Assembly: GCA_036569045.1 (NCBI GenBank)
Contig: DATCRI010000067.1
Coordinates: 1-54,390, forward strand
Length of the DNA: 54,390 nucleotides
From: Chthoniobacterales bacterium
Lineage (GTDB): Bacteria; Verrucomicrobiota; Verrucomicrobiia; Chthoniobacterales; JAATET01
Direction of reading: 5' to 3'
A program made the position numbers and the translations under genes. Of the stretch, positions 43,391 through 51,100 are shown one piece after another. Within the stretch, counting starts at the first letter, position 1, and each line of letters starts with the position of its first letter. The notes beneath the pieces were generated by a model, which was not told the origin of the DNA, searched no databases, and was given only the letters and a program-made list of their open reading frames with translations.

Positions 43391-43662
43391 CAGGCGACGG
43401 TCGCGATCCGTTCCCTCACCAGACGGGCAAGCTGCCGGACATTCTGAAAATTCGCGCGGCAGATATCGGAATCCGGCACGACGACGCCGAATTTCTCCTC
43501 GAGCAGGAGGACGAGCTGCATCATGGCCATGGAGTCGAGTCCGGCCGCATAGAGGTCGGATTCGGCGTCGAACCCGGCGGGGACCTCGAGGATCCGCTCG
43601 CCGATGGCGGTCAGGATTTGCTCTTCAAGGTTGGCAGGGTCAGGAAGCGACGACGGTGACAT
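43390..43662 (-). CDS. Acyl carrier protein
   Basis: 90 residues; ESDLYAAGLDSMAMMQLVLL holds the phosphopantetheine attachment site Ser44 (LDSM, usual form DSL/DSM). It is a stand-alone ACP between the patatin and condensation genes, so it is probably the carrier of the acyl substrate handled by the ligase, flavoproteins and condensation enzyme. The ATG at 43662 gives normal ACP length; an extended frame upstream lies in the patatin gene. Confidence 0.9.
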   Translation of the reverse strand: MSPSSLPDPANLEEQILTAIGERILEVPAGFDAESDLYAAGLDSMAMMQLVLLLEEKFGVVVPDSDICRANFQNVRQLARLVRERIATVA

Positions 43663-43696
43663 GCGGGTTCCTAATGCATCACCGACAGGACCAGAG

Positions 43697-44539
43697 TCAA
43701 GCCCGCACGGCCCGCAGCAAATCGGCCGATTCGCGCGCGGTTTGCCGCCCCATTTCGACAAGCGCGGGCCACGTTTTGGCCCGGAGGAAGCTCGGCCGTG
43801 GCGTGCTCGTGCGCAGGATGATGAGCCGTTTGCCCGCGCGCTCGACGCGGTCGATCTGCGTGCGCACGAGCTCGTCGCACACGAGCTGGTGCGAGAGGCT
43901 CACCGCATGCGAGACGTTCATCGCGCCATTCCTTCCCCGCGCGGCCGTCTCACCTTCGTGCGAAATGAGGTGCACGACGATCGTGCCGATTTCCGGGTCG
44001 TCAGCCCAATGGCCGAAGGGCACGGGATTCGCAATGCCCCCGTCCCAGTAGCGCTGGCCGGAGATCTCCCGGGCCGTGAAGAGAATGGGAAACGCGCAGG
44101 TGGCGACCATGCTCTCGGCCAGCGGCCCGGTCGTTACGATCTCGGAGCGACCGGCCGTGAGATTCGTGAGCGCCAGCGAGAGATGCGGATCGCAATCCTC
44201 GATGCGGCGGTCGCCGATGTGCCGGCGCATGAGCGCGACGACGCGATCCGCCCGAATCACGCCGTAATGTCCCGTGCGATTCAGGATCGTGTGGAAGCCG
44301 CGCACGAATCCCCGCCACTCGAAAAACGAGCGCCGCAGATCTCGCGAAAGCGTCACGCCGACGATCTCCTCCGGCGTCAATCCCCCGCCATACAGCCCCG
44401 CGACGAATCCGCCCGCCGAGGCGCCGCCGATGGCCTCGGGGCGCCCGCAGATCGCCGCAAAGCCCTCCAGGAAGCCGGCATGCGCGTAGTATCCGAGGAA
44501 CGACGAGTTGAGGCAGAGCGCAAGACCAGGACCGGACAT
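43697..44539 (-). CDS. Patatin-like phospholipase
   Basis: 280 residues with the Ser-Asp dyad: Ser41 in GGASAGGF (GxSxG) and Asp166 in YWDGGIANPVP (DGG). The N-terminal LNSSFLGYYAHAGFLEGFAA substitutes for the usual glycine-rich oxyanion loop. It is probably a lipid acyl hydrolase that might supply or recycle fatty acids for the ACP pathway. It is the first gene of the minus-strand operon, 34 bases before the ACP, and divergent from the flippase-like gene. Confidence 0.87.
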   Translation of the reverse strand: MSGPGLALCLNSSFLGYYAHAGFLEGFAAICGRPEAIGGASAGGFVAGLYGGGLTPEEIVGVTLSRDLRRSFFEWRGFVRGFHTILNRTGHYGVIRADRVVALMRRHIGDRRIEDCDPHLSLALTNLTAGRSEIVTTGPLAESMVATCAFPILFTAREISGQRYWDGGIANPVPFGHWADDPEIGTIVVHLISHEGETAARGRNGAMNVSHAVSLSHQLVCDELVRTQIDRVERAGKRLIILRTSTPRPSFLRAKTWPALVEMGRQTARESADLLRAVRA

Positions 44540-44643
44540 GTGACGCCAGCGCTTACCGTGCTTCGGCCCGGCGCGTCCAGCGGGATCGCGGTTTTTGACT
44601 TGCCAGCGGAAGGGCCGGAGCCGCGAATGCAGCGCTTCACCCC

Positions 44644-45624
44644 ATGCCCGCCTTGATCAAGAAATGGCTCCCGCTCGTCCTGCAGACGCTCGTCAGCCTC
44701 GCGCTGCTCGGGTGGATCTTTCGCAACGAATCCTTCCGGGCGCAGGCCTGGCACGTGCTGACCTCGGCGAAGCCCGGCTGGCTCGCCGCCGGTCTGGCCG
44801 CCGCCGGCCTGGGCAATCTCGTCGGCGCCTTCCGCTGGGGCATTTTTCTGCGCGTGCTCGACATTCCGATCAGCCGCTGGGAAGTGCTTCGACTCTCGTT
44901 CATCGGCCTCTTCTTCAATAACTTCCTCGTTGGCGCCGTCGGGGGCGATGCCGTGAAAGTCGTGTGGCTCGGCGCAAAGGGTTACCGCCACTCGAACGCC
45001 CTCCTCTCCGTGCTCATGGACCGCATGAGCGGCCTCGGCGCCCTCGTCATTTGCTCCGTCTCGTTCATTCTCTGGCGATTCGACTGGCTCTGCCGCAGCC
45101 CCGTCGTCGCGGGCGCGATCACCTTCGTCTTCATCTATCTCGGCAGCGTCGTGCTGCTGCTGTCGGCCACGTTTTTCCTCGCTCACCGCGGCCTCACGCC
45201 GAAGTTTCCCAAACACGAACCGACGCGGGAAAAGATTCGCGAGACGTCGCTGGCCTATCTCAAGTTCGTCCAGCAATGGCGCGAAACGCTCGTCGCCTCG
45301 GGGCTCTCGGCGATCATTCTGATCACGCACTTCCTCACGTTCTACTTCAGCGCGCGCGCCTTCGAAGCGGATATCCCGCTGCCGGACTTCTTTGCCCTCA
45401 TGCCGGCGGTGGACATCATTTCCGCCCTGCCGATCAGCCTCGGCGGGCTCGGCGTGCGCGAGCAACTCTTCGTCACCGCGCTCGGGGAACTCTGCGGCAT
45501 CCCCGCCGCGCAGGCGGTCTCGATCTCCCTCGGCGGCGCGGTCATCACGCTGATGTGCGGACTTGTCGGTCTCGCCTTCCTCCCCTCGTATCGCCGCGCA
45601 ACCCGGGTCGCGGAGGCATGCTGA
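44644..45624 (+). CDS. Lysylphosphatidylglycerol synthase TM-region/flippase-like protein
   Basis: 326 residues with about eight membrane segments. RWGIFLRVLDIPISRWEVLR, FFNNFLVGAVGGDAVKVVWL and a C-terminal DIISALPISLGGLGVREQLF are typical of the MprF-type/AglD flippase membrane domain (UPF0104). The catalytic GNAT-like domain of MprF is absent. It likely flips a lipid or polyprenyl-linked product of the locus. It overlaps the methyltransferase gene by seven bases. Confidence 0.87.
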   Translation: MPALIKKWLPLVLQTLVSLALLGWIFRNESFRAQAWHVLTSAKPGWLAAGLAAAGLGNLVGAFRWGIFLRVLDIPISRWEVLRLSFIGLFFNNFLVGAVGGDAVKVVWLGAKGYRHSNALLSVLMDRMSGLGALVICSVSFILWRFDWLCRSPVVAGAITFVFIYLGSVVLLLSATFFLAHRGLTPKFPKHEPTREKIRETSLAYLKFVQQWRETLVASGLSAIILITHFLTFYFSARAFEADIPLPDFFALMPAVDIISALPISLGGLGVREQLFVTALGELCGIPAAQAVSISLGGAVITLMCGLVGLAFLPSYRRATRVAEAC

Positions 45625-46265
45625 CCCGGTTTCGCCAGCGCAAACATGCGGTCATGCGCTTCTGGCGCTGGCCAATTCTGTTCTGCTACGCGGAAGGCAA
45701 GACCGCACTCGATCCTGCCTATCCCGCGACGTTCGAGATCCTTCGCGAATCCCGCCTGCCCCTGCTCGATCTCGGCTGCGGCATCGGCCTGCTCTCCGCC
45801 TTCCTCTGGGCCCGCGGCCATCGCCCCGAGATGCTCGGCATCGACGCCGACGCGAAGAAAATCCGCGTCGCCTCGCGGGCTCTCGCCGGCACCACCGCGC
45901 AGTTCCTCGCCGGCGACGCCCGGGAATTTCCGCCGCACTCCGGCAACGTGGTGGCCCTCGACGTCGTCCACTATTTCAACGACGCCGAGCAGCAGGCCTG
46001 GCTACGCCGCATCGCGGCCAGCATCGCGCCCGGCGGCGTCGCGATTGTGCGCGCGACGCTTCACGAGCCCGGCTGGCGCTACTCCGCGACAAAGGCCGAG
46101 GAATGGCTCATCCACCGCTGCCGCTGGATTCCCTGGGCCGGGTGGAATTTTCCCACCCGGGAGGAAATCTGCGCTCCGTTTCGCGAGGCGGGATTCGTCG
46201 AAGACGTCCGCCCGATGTGGGGCTGGACGCCGTTCAACGGCTACCTCTTCACCTTCCGACGCTAG
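45618..46265 (+). CDS. SAM-dependent methyltransferase
   Basis: 215 residues. Class I motif I is LLDLGCGIGLLSAFL, followed by the acidic MLGIDADAKK, ALDVVHYFN and APGGVAIVRATLHE. It belongs to a group found with aryl-polyene and flexirubin clusters by general appearance; the substrate is unknown. The start at 45618 lies within the flippase 3' end. The stop overlaps that of the convergent EF-hand lipoprotein by four bases. Confidence 0.85.
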   Translation: MLTRFRQRKHAVMRFWRWPILFCYAEGKTALDPAYPATFEILRESRLPLLDLGCGIGLLSAFLWARGHRPEMLGIDADAKKIRVASRALAGTTAQFLAGDAREFPPHSGNVVALDVVHYFNDAEQQAWLRRIAASIAPGGVAIVRATLHEPGWRYSATKAEEWLIHRCRWIPWAGWNFPTREEICAPFREAGFVEDVRPMWGWTPFNGYLFTFRR

Positions 46266-46690
46266 CGCGTGTAGGCCTGGCGCTTGGCGCGGGCGACCTG
46301 GAATTCCTCCCAGGTCACGTAGCCATTGTGGTTCGCATCGGCTTCGTCGAACGGCGCCGCCATGCGGTCCTTGATCAGAGCGCTCTTCTTCGCCTCTTCG
46401 AGCGAGAGCTTGCCGGTGCCGCTCTGGTTCAGCTTCCTGAAGCCCTCGGCCGTGCCGCCATCGGCGACATATTCCTCCACCGTGATGAAGCCGTCGCCGT
46501 TCTTGTCATACATCGCGAAAAGCTGCTCGACCATGAAGTCCTGGTATTCCTCACGGGACACCCGGCCATCGCCGCTCTTGTCCGCCTTCTTGAAGAGCAC
46601 CTCCACGCTGACCACTTTCGGCTGCGGACTCGCGCAGCCGCCCAGCAAAAGAACTCCGATCAGGCCAGCCGAAGCAAAAGCAAATTTCAT
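46262..46690 (-). CDS. EF-hand calcium-binding lipoprotein
   Basis: 142 residues with a lipoprotein signal sequence (LLLGGC, Cys19). Four EF-hand-type loops follow: DKSGDGRVSREE, DKNGDGFITVEE, NQSGTGKLSLEE and DANHNGYVTWEE. The first two are canonical, the third begins with Asn, and the fourth has Asn at position 5. It probably binds calcium at the periplasmic face of a membrane. The start at 46690 is defined by the signal peptide. Confidence 0.9.
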   Translation of the reverse strand: MKFAFASAGLIGVLLLGGCASPQPKVVSVEVLFKKADKSGDGRVSREEYQDFMVEQLFAMYDKNGDGFITVEEYVADGGTAEGFRKLNQSGTGKLSLEEAKKSALIKDRMAAPFDEADANHNGYVTWEEFQVARAKRQAYTR

Positions 46691-46817
46691 AGTGATCGCA
46701 GTTGAGCGAAAATCCCCCGTCGCGGTCAAACTCCGACTTTGGACAACGCCGTCTCGTTGGAAATCAGCCGCCCACTTTTTAGCTGAAAAGATTGTCTGGC
46801 GTGACACACTCCCGGGC
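46691..46817. other. Divergent intergenic region
   Basis: 127 bases between the EF-hand and TPR genes, presumably holding promoters for both. A CTGAAAAGATTGTCTG stretch (~46783) is AT-rich, but no sigma-70 pair is convincing. Confidence 0.4.
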
Positions 46818-48173
46818 ATGTCGCTGTCGCGGACCGTTCCTCTCGCGCTTGCCGCCTCGCTTTTCGCCGTCGCCCCGCTGCAATCCGCCCCGGCCGATCT
46901 CAAAACGCTCCGAGAGCAGCTCGCGCTCGCCACCGAGGACAAGGACACCCTCTCCCGCATCGAACTGCTCCGTCGCATCGTCGCCGTCGATCCCGCGGAC
47001 GCCGCCTCGCATCGGCTGCTTGTCGAACTCTGGCTCGAAATCAAGGACTACGACCTCGCCGAGGCCACTCTCAACGCCTGGCCGGACGCGCCGCCCGACC
47101 TCGCCGCCCTCACCCGCGCCGCCGTGCTGCGTTACCGCGACGAAGACGTGCCCGGGGCCGTGCGCGTGCTGCAGGACTACCTCGCCAAATCGCCAAAAGA
47201 CCTCGCCGCGCACGAGGCGCTCGTCGACGCACTGCTCGCCACGAAGGACTACGCCGCGCAGCTCGCCGCTCTCGACGCCTACATCGCCGTCCAGCGCGAC
47301 GTGACGAACCTCATCCGTCGGGCAAACACGAAGCTCGCTCTCGACGACTTCACTGGGGCCATCGCGGACGCCCGCGCCGCCGAGGCGCTTGATTCCGAGG
47401 CGGACATCGTCAAGCGCAACGTCCCCAGCTTCGAGCGGCTCGAGATCGCCCTCAATTCGCTGCCACCCCTCGACGCCACGCTCGAGAAATCCCCGCGCGA
47501 TCTCACCGCCCTTATGCAGCGCGCGTGGTGGCTGCGCTACGGCAGCCTGAACGCCCGTTCGCTCGCCGACGCAAACGCCGCCCTCGAGGCCCACCCCGGC
47601 TCCGTCGCCGCACTCGTCGCGCGGGAACGCGCCCGCTGGCTGCTCGATCAGGTCGAGTCCACGGCCTCCCGCCGCGACACGCTCGTCGGCGTCACCCGCT
47701 CCCATGCGCTCGAGTCGATCGAATCCATCGCCGCTGCCGACCTCGCGCTCCAGAAAAACCCCAGGGACGAAGTCGCTCTCCGTCAGCGCGCCCGCGGGCT
47801 GAACGGCGCCGAGCAATACCTCCTCGCCCAGCGCGACGCCGACGCCGCGCTCGCCCTCGACGAGAAGGACGCCGACGCCGCGCTCGAGTTGCTCTACGCG
47901 ACGTCACTCCTCGGCCAGGATATTACTCCCATCTTCCGGCGCATCGAGATCATCGCGCCGCCGAAGCCCAAGGTCGCCCTCGCGAACGCTTACCTCGCCG
48001 ACCTCTATTTCCGACAGTCGAACCTCCCGCTCGCGCTCGACTACGCAAACCGCTCGCTGGCCCTCGCCGAGACCGAATACGTCCTCCGCATCAAAGCCGC
48101 CGCCCTCCAGCGACTCGGCCGTTCCGACGAAGCCGCCGCCGCCACGAAACGCGCCAACGCCCTGCACCGATGA
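46818..48173 (+). CDS. Secreted tetratricopeptide-repeat protein
   Basis: 451 residues with a signal peptide (MSLSRTVPLALAASLFAVAP). TPR-like helical hairpins run through the whole length, for example RIVAVDPADAASHRLLVELW, LQKNPRDEVALRQRARGL and FRQSNLPLALDYANRSLALA. It overlaps the alpha-2-macroglobulin gene by four bases, so it is probably a periplasmic scaffold or partner of that protein. No catalytic domain is visible. Confidence 0.85.
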   Translation: MSLSRTVPLALAASLFAVAPLQSAPADLKTLREQLALATEDKDTLSRIELLRRIVAVDPADAASHRLLVELWLEIKDYDLAEATLNAWPDAPPDLAALTRAAVLRYRDEDVPGAVRVLQDYLAKSPKDLAAHEALVDALLATKDYAAQLAALDAYIAVQRDVTNLIRRANTKLALDDFTGAIADARAAEALDSEADIVKRNVPSFERLEIALNSLPPLDATLEKSPRDLTALMQRAWWLRYGSLNARSLADANAALEAHPGSVAALVARERARWLLDQVESTASRRDTLVGVTRSHALESIESIAAADLALQKNPRDEVALRQRARGLNGAEQYLLAQRDADAALALDEKDADAALELLYATSLLGQDITPIFRRIEIIAPPKPKVALANAYLADLYFRQSNLPLALDYANRSLALAETEYVLRIKAAALQRLGRSDEAAAATKRANALHR

Positions 48174-51100
48174 AACTCCGCCGGCTCGCCCCTCTCCTGC
48201 TTGGTCTCGCCGCCCTGGGCATGAACCGTCCGCCGACGCCAACGCCATCCCCCACGCCGGCGGACGCGGCGACCCCCGCCCCGACCGCGACGCCGGCCGC
48301 CTTTCCCACGCCACCGCCACCGCTGGTCTTCGGCGAAGACCCGCAGCCTTTCGTCGACGCTCCGGACGCCATCGGCATCGCCGTCGAAGGCGGCGAGGAC
48401 GAGAACGACGACACGAATAACACGCTCGGTCTCCACACGGAGTTCACGATTCAGTTTCCCGACGCGATGGTGCCGCCCGATCGCATCGACGTGACCGATT
48501 CCCAATCGCCGATCTCCATCTGGCCCGACCTCGCGGTGAAATGGGTGTGGCGCACGCAGTCGCAGGGCGAGTGGCGCGTCGACGGCCCGATCATTCCCGG
48601 CCAGAGCTACCACCTGCGTCTGCGGGAAGGGCTGACGAATCTCGCCGGCGTCCCCCTCGAGACCGCAAAGTGGGGTTACGAAGTCCGGACCGACTCGTTC
48701 ACCGTGAGCAGCGAGTTCGACGTGCGCGACGCGTTGAACGCCCAGCCGCAGATCCCGCTCGAATTCAACGTCCCCGTGCGCCTGCACGACGCCGCCGAGG
48801 GCATCTGGTTCCAGGATCGCCTTTCCCGCCAGCGTTTCCCCGCCGAGCTGCTGTTGAACCGCGCCGTGAGCGACATCGACGGCGACGTGGTGGACGTCAC
48901 GACGGCCACGAACGAAACCGCGCCGACGGAGTTCCGGGTCCGCCCGCGCGATCCCCTGCCCGTCGGCCGTTTCTACGACCTCATCGTCGAGAACGTTCAT
49001 GACTCCTACGCCGGCCGCACGCTACCCTATCCCGAGGTCTTCGCGCTCGGTCGCACGCAGCCTCTCACCATCGACTTCGTCGCCGCGCGCAACTGGCCTA
49101 CGGACAAGCCGCACATCGAGGTCAAATTCCACGGCTATCTCGGCGACGAGGCTCTTCCCGACAGCCCGCTCACCATCGAGCCGGCCGTGCCGAATCTTCG
49201 CTTCCGCAAGGAAGGCGAATCGCTCTTCGCCGACGGCGATTTCGACGTGAGCAAGCGCTACCGCGTCACCATCGCCGCCGGCATCACCGGCGCCAGCGGC
49301 TATCCCCTCGCGAAGGCCGAGACATGGGGCGCGACCTTCCATCCGAAGCAGGCCACCCTGCTCTTCCCCGAAGGCACCATCCGCCAGCGCGCCGCGCTCG
49401 GCCTCCGCTTCGCCCTGCTCCAGGCAAACACCGGCCCCATCACCTGGCGGCTCGCCCGCGTGCCCCTCGATCGTCTCGACGAGATTCGCGCCGCGCTTCG
49501 AGCGGACATTCCCCGGCCCGTGGTCGACCCCCTCCATCTGGAAGTCGTGGGACAGGGCGAGCTTCCCGCCTCCGCCGACGATCTCGAAGTCGTTCGCCCC
49601 ATCACTTGGCAGCCCGCCGCCGGCCAGCCAGCCCTTTCCGGCCCCTACGTCATCGAGGCCGAGACGAAGGACAGCGCCGGCGCCACGCTCTCGAACCAGG
49701 CCCTCATCTTCTTCAACGAGGCTGTCTTCACGCAGAAGAACACGCCCGCCGGCACGATCCTGCGACTCGCCCGGATGTCCGATGCGCAGCCGATCCGCGG
49801 AGTGCCGGTCAAGGCCGTCACCGCCCGCCTCGACGAGATCGCCCGCGGCATCAGCGACGAGCACGGCGTCGTCGCCTTCCCCACGACCGCACTCACCGGC
49901 GCCGCCTTTTTCCTCACCGATCCGAAGGACGGCTCCGCCCCATCCGTCGACCTCGCGGCTCCCGGCTCTCCGTTCCCGGGCAGCGGCTCGCTTTACGCCT
50001 CCGCACCGCCTCCCTGGCGCGGAGCCATCATCACGGATCGCCCGCTTTATCGCCCCGGCGACGACGTGAAATTCAAGGGCTTCCTGCGCCGCAACGACTT
50101 CGACGGCCTCGTCGCCCCGGCTGGCGTCGTCGTCAAATGGAAGATCGTCAGCAGCGAGCGCGACGAACGCGTCGCCGAGGGCACGGCCACCGTCAACGAG
50201 TTCGGCGGGTGGGATGGCTCGTGGGAAACCCCGCCCCAGGGCAAGCTCGGCGCCTTCCGCATCGTCGCGCAGGTCGGCGAAACACCCGCGGGCGACAACG
50301 GCGACTTCCGCGTCGAGGAATTCCGCAACCCCCCGTTCTCCGTGATCTGCGAGGTCGCTCCCGCCACGAAGGCCGGAGAATCCACGATCAACGTTTCGTC
50401 CCAGTATTTCCACGGCGCCCCGAATGTCGGCAGCCGCGTGAAATGGACCGCGACATGGCTGAGCGACTCCGACGGCGAGTATTACAACGACCAGGATGCC
50501 GAGGGCTTCACCCGCGTGGATCTCTATTCCGAGCACCATCGCACGCCCGTTTTCGAAGTCGAGGTGAGCGGCGAAACCTCCCTCGACGCGAAGGGCCGCG
50601 CGACGCTGACAAGCACCGCGCCGTTCCAGGATCCCGGCCTGCGCGCCCGGTCCAACGTCCTCTGGCGCGTCGACGTCACCGGTCCGGATGGCCAGACGAT
50701 CACCGGCGGCTCGGAGGAAACCGTCGTCATGAACGACGTCACCCTCGGCGTGAAGCCCGACACGACCACCAGCGCGACCGGCATCGCCTTCGACCTCCAG
50801 GCGACTCCGCGCGACCCCGCGCAGCCCGCGCCCGCCGAAGTGCACGCGGATCTCTTTCTCGTCCAGACGAAGTCCGTGAAGGAGCGCCTCGCCCCGTTCG
50901 TCTACCGCTACCGCAACACCGATGTGTTCGTGCCCGTCGAGCAGAAGAACGTCCCCGCGAACGGCCATCTCGCCTTCACGCCAAAAACGCCCGGCCGATA
51001 CGTGCTCGTCGTCTCGCCCCTCGCCGGCCAGCCCGGCATTCCCGTTAGCGAGGAAATTTATCTCCAGGGCACTGGCGAAGCCGAGCTGCCCGTGAAGAGC

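Noticed and set aside
47525-48169. Extension of the alpha-2-macroglobulin frame through the TPR gene
   Set aside because: It is Arg/Pro-rich shadow of the TPR gene; the ATG at 48170 begins a normal signal peptide and overlaps the TPR stop by four bases.
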